NCBI GenBank assembly: GCA_003165455.1
Contig: PLUJ01000240.1
Span: 30,394-39,421 of the forward strand
Length of the DNA: 9,028 nucleotides
Source of the DNA: Acidobacteriaceae bacterium
GTDB lineage: Bacteria > Acidobacteriota > Terriglobia > Terriglobales > Acidobacteriaceae
Direction of reading: 5' to 3'
A model generated the notes under the pieces. That model was not told where the DNA came from. It made no database searches and was given only the letters and a program-made list of their open reading frames with translations. Below, piece after piece: positions 1 to 5,109 of this stretch. Position 1 is the stretch's first letter. Every line of letters starts with the position of its first letter. Both the position numbers and the translations under genes were made by a program.

Positions 1-104
1 AATTCTTCACCGCCCACGTGAAATCCCACTAACTGAAGCAATTCCTCTGGTTTCGTCTCGCTCTCGCGGGGCCTTGGTCCTTGATGCTTGAGACTGGAAT
101 CCAT
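1..104 (-). CDS. cheW: CheW-like chemotaxis coupling protein, N-terminal fragment (runs off window)
   Basis: Reading the minus strand from the ATG at 104-102 gives 34 complete codons with no stop before the window edge. After a polar leader (MDSSLKHQG, then Arg/Glu-rich), residues 23-34 read LQLVGFHVGGEE. This matches the first beta strand of CheW-family proteins, which typically read like 'QLVVFRLGEEEYGVDI'. CheW is the cytoplasmic adaptor that links chemoreceptors to the histidine kinase CheA. A GGGAG ribosome site lies 10 nt before the ATG. The frame stays open further upstream, but no better start with a ribosome site was found. It lies 148 bp downstream of, and on the same strand as, a frame ending in MotB. 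MotB next to CheW is expected in flagellar/chemotaxis clusters and supports the call. Only about a fifth of the protein is visible, so other CheW-domain proteins are possible. Confidence 0.62.
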   Translation of the reverse strand, partial: MDSSLKHQGPRPRESETKPEELLQLVGFHVGGEE

Positions 105-252
105 GTGGTGGAAACTCCCGCGCTTCCCGTGTAGACGCACAGGCACGCAACCATGAAATCCATCGGCAGGGAAGCGGGCTACTTTAGTGGGATTCGAATC
201 GACGGATACCGAAGCGGGAATGCGGGGAATGCCGGGCACCTTCCGGCCAGAT
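105..252. other. gap between the MotB-tail frame and cheW, no gene seen
   Basis: This 148-bp stretch separates two same-strand genes. It contains a short imperfect 9-bp tandem (GCGGGAATG / CGGGGAATG, about 214-231) and a weak 5-bp hairpin GCCGG...CCGGC near 232-248 with no T-run. It also contains a GATTCGAATC palindrome near 191-200. Plus-strand frames of 64 and 79 codons lie across it and into the neighbouring gene, but they lack family resemblance and are treated as chance. Confidence 0.5.
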
Positions 253-1554
253 TCAGTGATGGCCTTCCGGCGGATCTGTTTGCCTCACCTGGGAGGTCAA
301 AATTACGATATCGACGCGACGGTTTTGCGCGCGTCCCCGGGCGGTGAGATTGCTGGCTACCGGGTGATATTCAGCGTATCCAGCGGCGGAGAGTCGTTCC
401 GGCGAGAAGCGGTGCCTCGTGATTAGCATACGGACTAATTCTGTGGCTCGATTTGTCGAAAGCTCCCAATTCGAGGCAATCTGCGGAGTATGAATGGGAA
501 CGTTATCGGTGTGGCCTTCAATCCGCAATTTGCAGGTGCGGATCGCAAGGATTGAGGCAATTCGATCCAAAGCCGGTTGAGATTGGGGTTTGAGCGCCGC
601 TGATCCGATGTCGAAAAAGCCAAATTCGCGGAGGCTCACCACCAACCCTTCGGCTTCGCGATGCAGCGAAACCTGATGTAAGGCGATTTCGCCACGCAGC
701 GCCTCCTCCAACTCACTCTGCAGAACGGAAATGTCTTTTTCCTCGGAGGCACCCGCCAAAGAGTCCGTGGGAGACGATGCGATGCGCCCCAGTTCCGAGG
801 TTCGCTCAACATTTTCGATCGCTTGCACCGTACTAAAAGGCATAGGGTCATTCACGTTCAGGGGAATTTCGGTTGTGGATGCGGGAAAGACTCCCATTTC
901 CTGAAATGCCACCTGGATCGCCAACGCAAGTTGGCCGACTTTCCTTTTATCCACCTGCGAAGAGGCGTAATTAATGTAGACGTCCACCACGTTCGTCGTC
1001 GTATCGAAAGTTAGATTCCAAACATGCTCGATGATCATCGCCCGCGAGACCTGCCGCCCCGCGTTCCTCATCAGATATTCCAGCAGCGAGAATTCCTTGG
1101 TGGTCAGTTCGATCCTTCGCCCAGCCCGTTCCGCCCGATGTCCCACCCTGTCAAGTTTCAGGTCGTCCACCACCAGCACCGACTCCGACGGCAAATGGCT
1201 CCGCCTGAGCAGCGCCCGGATTCGGGCGGAAAGTTCGCTAAAAGAAAATGGTTTGGGCAAATAATCGTCCGCTCCAATATCCAAACACTGCACCCGGTCT
1301 TCCACCCGGCTGCGCAGCGTCAGCACCAGCACCGGCATGCTCGGACGCCGCAGCCGCAAATGTCGCAACACGCTCACCCCATCCAGCCGCGGCAAATTCA
1401 AATCCAGAATCACCAGGTCGTAGTCCTCCCCACTTCCCATGGTCCGCGCCTGCTCCCCATCCTCCGCCAAATCCACCGTATAGTGCTCCCCCTGCAATCC
1501 CTGCCGCACAAATCCCGCCAGCGCAGCATCATCTTCCGCAATCAGAATTCTCAT
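253..1554 (-). CDS. Chimeric protein: OmpR-type response regulator fused to MotB periplasmic (OmpA-like) domain
   Basis: Residues 1-118 are a complete receiver domain: acidic pocket E7/D8/D9, phospho-acceptor D51 in VILDLNL, T79 and K101 in LPKPF. Residues 125-195 are an OmpR/PhoB winged helix (ELTTKEFSLLEYLMRNAG, then VVDVYIN) that stops just before the wing hairpin and its usual 'VRGVGY' ending. From Y196 the sequence changes to MotB: YASSQVDKRKVGQLALAIQ is the segment that normally follows the MotB membrane helix. A linker and an OmpA-type peptidoglycan-binding domain follow (about 305-420) with GHTDNVP, SNWELSTNRA and GRAQNRRVDIVIL. The MotB helix and its ion-binding Asp are absent, so the OmpA part cannot be exported or act as a stator as written. 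The DNA-binding part also lacks its wing. An AAGG ribosome site sits just upstream of the ATG. Codons end mostly in G before the join and are mixed after it. It could be a deletion or rearrangement product, an assembly chimera, or, less likely, a functional fusion. Confidence 0.88.
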   Translation of the reverse strand: MRILIAEDDAALAGFVRQGLQGEHYTVDLAEDGEQARTMGSGEDYDLVILDLNLPRLDGVSVLRHLRLRRPSMPVLVLTLRSRVEDRVQCLDIGADDYLPKPFSFSELSARIRALLRRSHLPSESVLVVDDLKLDRVGHRAERAGRRIELTTKEFSLLEYLMRNAGRQVSRAMIIEHVWNLTFDTTTNVVDVYINYASSQVDKRKVGQLALAIQVAFQEMGVFPASTTEIPLNVNDPMPFSTVQAIENVERTSELGRIASSPTDSLAGASEEKDISVLQSELEEALRGEIALHQVSLHREAEGLVVSLREFGFFDIGSAALKPQSQPALDRIASILAIRTCKLRIEGHTDNVPIHTPQIASNWELSTNRATELVRMLITRHRFSPERLSAAGYAEYHPVASNLTARGRAQNRRVDIVILTSQVRQTDPPEGHH

Positions 1555-1835
1555 AAGTTCGCCTTAATTACAGTGCGATTCTAATTAGAGGGGGCTCAGT
1601 TGAAACCGAAACCGTGCCAGCACGAAGGTGTGTGTGTGCGAAAACGGAGCATGTGCTCAAAAGGGAATTTTCGTCCGAAAACGTCAGCAACATTCCGCCA
1701 CCACAAATGCGCAAGAAACCGACCGAAATGTGCAACAGCTTGCACCCTCGGCGCCCGCGGCAACCGCCCTGCACGATGCGGAGTCTAAAGACTTCACAAT
1801 TCGGATCAATTTCACGGATCAGTTAAGAGGATTCG
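1555..1835. other. divergent intergenic region with two short dyads
   Basis: This 281-bp region separates the response-regulator frame from the plus-strand lipoprotein gene. It contains two 12-bp dyads of the same design (5-bp arms, 2-bp centre): CGTGCCAGCACG at 1613-1624 and GAGCATGTGCTC at 1647-1658. Their centres are 34 bp apart. The second lies inside a wider CGAAAA...TTTTCG pair (1639-1644, 1668-1673). A 7-bp direct repeat CGGATCA occurs at 1802-1808 and 1815-1821, just before the lipoprotein ribosome site. A (GT)n run of about 10 bp lies near 1629-1638. No coding frame here shows family resemblance. The dyads are operator-sized but no regulator can be named. Confidence 0.4.
1578..1605 (-). 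promoter_or_regulatory. possible sigma-70 promoter of the response-regulator frame
   Basis: On the minus strand, TTTCAA (1605-1600) and TAGAAT (1583-1578) are separated by 16 nt. They lie 24 nt before the ATG, which would give a short leader. Two abutting GGTTTC hexamers overlap the -35 side (plus strand GAAACCGAAACC); OmpR-type regulators often bind direct repeats at their own promoters. Both boxes are imperfect, so this is tentative. Confidence 0.3.
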
Positions 1836-4301
1836 ATGAGCGCCACTTGTCACCGTTGGCTTTCGTTCCTAACTCTTGTGTCTCTTTTTGCTCTCATGCT
1901 CGCCGGCGTGGGCTGTCAGGGACTTCTCTCGAACTCCACCGAGACATCGAAAACGTTGACCACGCAGTTGTCCGCCCTTTCCCTGTCGCCCGCGAACTCC
2001 AGCATCAAGCTCGGCACCACTCAGCAATTCACCGCCACCGCAACCTACAACGATGGTTCCACCTCAGACGTCAGCTCAACTGCTTCCTGGACCTCTTCCA
2101 CGCCAGCCATTGCGGCAGTGAATAAGTCTGGCCTGGCCACAGCCGTCTCGTCGGGTTCCACGGTCGTCATGGCTACACTCAGCGGTCTCAAAGCCACCGC
2201 GAATCTTACCGTGTTACCCAAGACGGTTACCGCAGTCGCGGTTTCTCCAACAACGATCACCATCGCAGCTGGGATCGCGCAGCAGTTCACCGCCACCGCC
2301 ACCTACAACGACGGTTCCACCGCGAACGTAACCTCATCCGTCCTCTGGATCTCTTCCACGCCAACCGTAGCGAGGATCAACTCAACCGGTCTCGCCACCG
2401 GAATCGCCACCGGCTCAACCACCATCACCGCTTCACTCAGCGGCTTCAGCGGAAGCGCCGCTCTCACCGTGGCAACGGTTACAGCGCTCTCCGTCTCGCC
2501 CTCCACCGCAACCATCGCAGTGGATGCCGCGCAGCAACTCACCGCCACCGCCACCTACAGCAATGGATCGACCGGAAACGTCACGTCATCCGCCACTTGG
2601 ATTTCCGGAACCCCGACCATCGCTTTCGTCGATTCGGACGGACTCGCAGGCGGAATCCTTGCCGGCTCAAGCACCATCACCGCCTCTCTCAACGGCTCCT
2701 CAGCAACCGCAGAAATCGCAGTAACTGGCAGCGGCGCAAATGTCCCGCTATTTCACTTCGACGCACAACGCAGCGGATTGAACGCAGGCGAAGGAATTCT
2801 AGCGCCGGCGAATGTAAGCACTTCAGCTTTCGGTAAACTTTTTTCCTACACGCTCGATGGCTACGTCTATGGCCAGCCGCTGCTGGTTTCGAACCTGGTA
2901 ATCGGTGGCGCTACACACAATGTCCTCTACGCCGCCACCGAGAACGACAGCGTCTACGCCTTCGACTCCGATAACTACGGCACCGGCGCGCCCTTGTGGA
3001 AGGTTTCGCTATTACAAGCGGGCGAAACTCCCATGACGGCCGGTCCCATCCAGCCAGTGCAAGGCGTCACTTCAACGCCCGCAATCGACCTCACCACCAA
3101 CACGATGTATGTCGTATCTGCGCAAACCTCAGCCAGCGGCGCCTCCACCTTCCGCGTGAACGCCCTCAACATCATCACGGGCGCGCAACAGGCCGGTGGC
3201 CCGGCAACTATCAGCGTGTCTGCTCCAGGCGCGAATGCCGGTCCTCTCACAACCTCCTGTGTGCAGCGGGCTGCGCTGCTGGTCAACAACGGCTATCTTT
3301 ATATTGGCTTTGGCGGATGTCATGACGGTTGGTTGTTGGCCTACCAGGAGCAAAATCTCGCCGCCGCGCCTGCAACCTTTAACTCCAGCCCCAACCTGTT
3401 TGGCGAGGGTACGTATGCCAGCGCCGGCGGCGTTTGGATGGGCGGTGGTGGTCCCGTCGCCGACGATACTGGAAACATTTACATCACCACCGGCAACGGC
3501 CCGTGGGACGGGCTGACCGCCTTCAGCGACTCCGTCCTCAAGTTCAGCCCGGCTCGCTCTGGCCGCCAAATTCTCACCATGATCGACTACTTCACTCCCT
3601 ACGTCTATCAGTACATGGACTGCGCCGACGCCGATCTCGCCTCCGGCGGATTGCTGTTGATTCCTGGCACCACGGAAGCCGTCGCCGGAGGAAAAACCGG
3701 AAAGCTCTACCTGGTCGACACCCTCCAGCTCGGCAAAGAGAGTCCCAACGACGCTGGCGCCACTCAGACTCTATGGTTCGAATCCGATCTAATTGCTCCC
3801 TACCAGGCAACTTGTACCGATAGCGCTGGAATCGAGACCGCCGACATTAACTCTTATGAAATCTTCGGCACCGCCTCCTATTTCAACGGATCCGTCTATC
3901 TAGGCATCACTCCCACTGAGGAATCAGGCATACCCGCATTCGTCAGACAGTTTCCTTACAATGGCACACTTTCTCAGGGAGCTTTCGTCGCTCCCAGCAT
4001 CCTCGAAGGCAGCAACGGCTACACGCTTTTCATCTCCGCCGAGGGTACTTCGAACGGCGTCGTCTGGCTCCTCGACCACGGCCAGCCACTCCAAAGCGGC
4101 GGTACGCCATCGAGCGCCAGCCTGATCGCCTACGACGCCGGCCTCGCCACCGAGCTCTACAACAGCGCGAACAACTCCGCCGACACTCCGGGATACGGAA
4201 TCAAATTCTCATCCCCCATGGTCGCCAACGGCAAAGTCTACATCTCAACTGGACACGACACCGCAGGCGCCGGAGAACTCGACGTTTACGGTCTGAAATA
4301 G
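1836..4301 (+). CDS. Putative surface lipoprotein: three BIG2 Ig-like domains plus PQQ-type beta-propeller
   Basis: The 821-residue product begins with a signal peptide (hydrophobic stretch about 8-24) and a possible lipobox ending at C27 in LAGVGC. The lipobox is weak because it has Gly at -3, so ordinary secretion is an alternative. Residues about 45-126, 130-212 and 215-296 are three bacterial Ig-like group 2 domains, each with QQ(F/L)TATATY, a GS(T) turn and a final A-T-(A/L)-V strand. From about 303 (FHFDAQRSGLN) to the end lies a propeller of PQQ-like repeats, with blade strands such as NVLYAATENDSVYAFDS, TMYVVSAQ, IYITTGNG, KLYLVDT and a closing ELDVYGLK. There is no sign of a dehydrogenase active site or bound-quinone residues, so an enzyme role is not claimed. 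Ig-like stalks carrying a propeller head suggest cell-surface binding or adhesion. AAGAGG lies 5 nt before the ATG and fixes the start. Codons end mostly in C, unlike the opposite-strand gene to the left. Confidence 0.85.
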   Translation: MSATCHRWLSFLTLVSLFALMLAGVGCQGLLSNSTETSKTLTTQLSALSLSPANSSIKLGTTQQFTATATYNDGSTSDVSSTASWTSSTPAIAAVNKSGLATAVSSGSTVVMATLSGLKATANLTVLPKTVTAVAVSPTTITIAAGIAQQFTATATYNDGSTANVTSSVLWISSTPTVARINSTGLATGIATGSTTITASLSGFSGSAALTVATVTALSVSPSTATIAVDAAQQLTATATYSNGSTGNVTSSATWISGTPTIAFVDSDGLAGGILAGSSTITASLNGSSATAEIAVTGSGANVPLFHFDAQRSGLNAGEGILAPANVSTSAFGKLFSYTLDGYVYGQPLLVSNLVIGGATHNVLYAATENDSVYAFDSDNYGTGAPLWKVSLLQAGETPMTAGPIQPVQGVTSTPAIDLTTNTMYVVSAQTSASGASTFRVNALNIITGAQQAGGPATISVSAPGANAGPLTTSCVQRAALLVNNGYLYIGFGGCHDGWLLAYQEQNLAAAPATFNSSPNLFGEGTYASAGGVWMGGGGPVADDTGNIYITTGNGPWDGLTAFSDSVLKFSPARSGRQILTMIDYFTPYVYQYMDCADADLASGGLLLIPGTTEAVAGGKTGKLYLVDTLQLGKESPNDAGATQTLWFESDLIAPYQATCTDSAGIETADINSYEIFGTASYFNGSVYLGITPTEESGIPAFVRQFPYNGTLSQGAFVAPSILEGSNGYTLFISAEGTSNGVVWLLDHGQPLQSGGTPSSASLIAYDAGLATELYNSANNSADTPGYGIKFSSPMVANGKVYISTGHDTAGAGELDVYGLK
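1968..2723 (+). repeat. tandem BIG2-encoding repeats, three units of about 250 bp
   Basis: The three Ig-like domains are also visibly repeated at DNA level. The core CAGCAATTCACCGCCACCG-like block recurs from 2022, 2280 and 2532, giving periods of 258 and 252 bp (86 and 84 codons). Near-identity is strongest over the TATATY-encoding strand and fades outside it. This fits duplication within the gene followed by divergence. Confidence 0.8.
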
Positions 4302-4338
4302 AATCTGCGTTTTCCTCGCGGAAAGGAGTCGATCAATT

Positions 4339-4494
4339 ATGGCGGACACCAAGAACAACAAGTGCGCTCACCGGCTTTGCAGCTGCATCGCACCCGCGGA
4401 CAGCAAGTATTGCAGCACTTATTGCGAAGCCGCGAAAGATACCACGGACATCGCCTGCGGCTGCGAACACGCCGGCTGCACCGGCAGTGTATAA
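4339..4494 (+). CDS. Bacterial metallothionein (SmtA/BmtA-like)
   Basis: This 51-residue protein has eight cysteines (9, 14, 16, 25, 29, 40, 42, 47) and two histidines (11, 44). The spacing follows the bacterial metallothionein family, whose best-known members are cyanobacterial SmtA and Pseudomonas BmtA. KCAHRLCSC corresponds to KCACEPCLC of SmtA, with His replacing one Cys. KYCSTYCEAAKD corresponds to the YYCSEACADGH zinc-finger-like core, and CGCEHAGC to GCGHTGC. The family binds several Zn, Cd or Cu ions in a cytoplasmic thiolate cluster and buffers or detoxifies metal. Ten potential ligands are present, enough for a four-metal cluster by analogy. The linker between C16 and C25 is shorter than in SmtA. 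A strong AAAGGAG site ends 10 nt before the ATG. It starts 37 bp after the lipoprotein gene, so it may be co-transcribed. No SmtB-type operator was recognised. Confidence 0.85.
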   Translation: MADTKNNKCAHRLCSCIAPADSKYCSTYCEAAKDTTDIACGCEHAGCTGSV

Positions 4495-4527
4495 ATCCAC
4501 AGCCTAACCCCGTGGCAGATAAAACCG

Positions 4528-4587
4528 AGGGGACAGCGATCAAGCCAATTCTCCGAATTGACCGGAAGAATTGACTCGCTGTCCCCT
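4528..4587. repeat. REP-like palindromic element with AGGGGACAGCGA arms
   Basis: Perfect 12-bp inverted arms AGGGGACAGCGA (4528-4539) and TCGCTGTCCCCT (4576-4587) enclose 36 bp. Inside, CAATTC (4546-4551) can pair with GAATTG at 4555-4560 as a tight hairpin, or with GAATTG at 4568-4573 to lengthen the main stem across a 6/2-nt internal loop. GGGGACAG...CTGTCCCC palindromes are the kind of interspersed repeat moved by REP-associated tyrosine transposases; that link is from memory. It lies 33 bp after the metallothionein stop and may stop or slow transcription, but no good T-run follows on the plus strand. Confidence 0.7.
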
Positions 4588-4619
4588 TGAGTTGTCTGAT
4601 CTAGATTCTGCCCATGTGG

Positions 4620-4639
4620 AGCGGGCACTCCTGCCCGCT
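4620..4639. repeat. perfect 8-bp hairpin AGCGGGCA-CTCC-TGCCCGCT
   Basis: The arms are exactly complementary with a 4-nt loop and a GC-rich stem. No T-run follows, so it is not a typical intrinsic terminator. It lies 32 bp after the REP-like element and may be a separate short interspersed palindrome. Confidence 0.6.
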
Positions 4640-4823
4640 GGCCTTTGCCGCGCCAACAATCTGGAAGGAACTGGCTGACTCAACTCGAAATGCCCTTCAT
4701 CTCATGGGGTGACATTTTCATGTTGCTGTTACGGGTGACAGAATTATGGAGCTAAAACATCGAACGAGCTGCCGGTGCTGTTACCAAGCAACTTCTGCTA
4801 CTATGACGGTTTCGGAGGTAGCC

Positions 4824-5096
4824 ATGCCCCAATTCGTGATCGAGCGGGAGATTCCGGGCGCAGGTAATTTATCGGATGCGGAACTGCAGGCAGTCGCCAG
4901 AAAGTCGGTTGCGGTGCTGAAGGATATGGGACCGGCGATCAAGTGGCTCCATAGCTACGTTACGGGCGATAAAGTTTATTGTGTGTACCTGGCGCCGGAT
5001 GAGGAAACGGTTCGCGAACATGCACGCCGGGGAGGCTTTCCGGCGAATCGCATCTCGGCCGTGCGGCGCATGATCGATCCCAACACGGCAAATTGA
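4824..5096 (+). CDS. DUF4242 family protein (SCO4226-like)
   Basis: The 90-residue product starts MPQFVIEREIPG and contains WLHSYVTGDKVYCVYLAPDEE, then a helix (VREHARRGGFP) and a final strand ISAVRRMIDP. This is the compact alpha/beta layout of DUF4242. The Streptomyces member SCO4226 has been described as nickel-binding; whether this one binds metal cannot be read from sequence. The start is set by GGAGG lying 5 nt before this ATG. In-frame ATGs at 4803 and 4746 lack a ribosome site, and the extra residues do not fit the family. There is no signal peptide or membrane segment, so it is cytoplasmic. It converges with the kinase gene, leaving 13 bp between stop codons with no room for a separate terminator. 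Its role is unknown. Confidence 0.8.
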   Translation: MPQFVIEREIPGAGNLSDAELQAVARKSVAVLKDMGPAIKWLHSYVTGDKVYCVYLAPDEETVREHARRGGFPANRISAVRRMIDPNTAN

Positions 5097-5109
5097 GTTA
5101 GGCAAAGTT

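Larger units (their letters stand above)
4495..4823. other. gene-free stretch holding palindromes and direct repeats
   Basis: No convincing coding frame lies between the metallothionein and the DUF4242 gene. The region holds a REP-like inverted repeat, a separate perfect 8-bp hairpin and a pair of GGGTGACA direct repeats, each listed separately. A weak promoter-like pair, TTGCTG (4723-4728) and TATGGA (4745-4750) with a 16-nt spacer, could serve the downstream gene. The frame of that gene stays open up to an ATG at 4746, but this 26-residue extension has no family resemblance and no ribosome site. Confidence 0.5.

Noticed and set aside
185..205. GATTCGAATCC, which resembles the T-loop of a tRNA
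   Set aside because: The flanking bases do not form a 5-bp T-stem on either strand, and no acceptor or anticodon arms fit.
153..426. two overlapping plus-strand frames of 64 and 79 codons
   Set aside because: They overlap the end of the MotB-tail frame on the other strand and the gap beside cheW, with no ribosome site or recognisable motif.
1024..1584. 186-codon plus-strand open frame
   Set aside because: It is antisense to the response-regulator part, His/Pro/Gln-rich, with no family resemblance. It is explained by the G-ending codon bias of the real gene.
1568..1826. short frames on both strands in the divergent region
   Set aside because: There are no ribosome sites matching their starts and no recognisable domains; they overlap each other on both strands.
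3129..3569. 146-codon minus-strand frame inside the lipoprotein gene
   Set aside because: It is antisense to a well-supported propeller coding region and has low-complexity Ala/Gly/Arg content.
4746..4823. N-terminal extension of the DUF4242 gene
   Set aside because: GGAGG sits ideally before the ATG at 4824, and the extra Cys-rich residues do not belong to the family.
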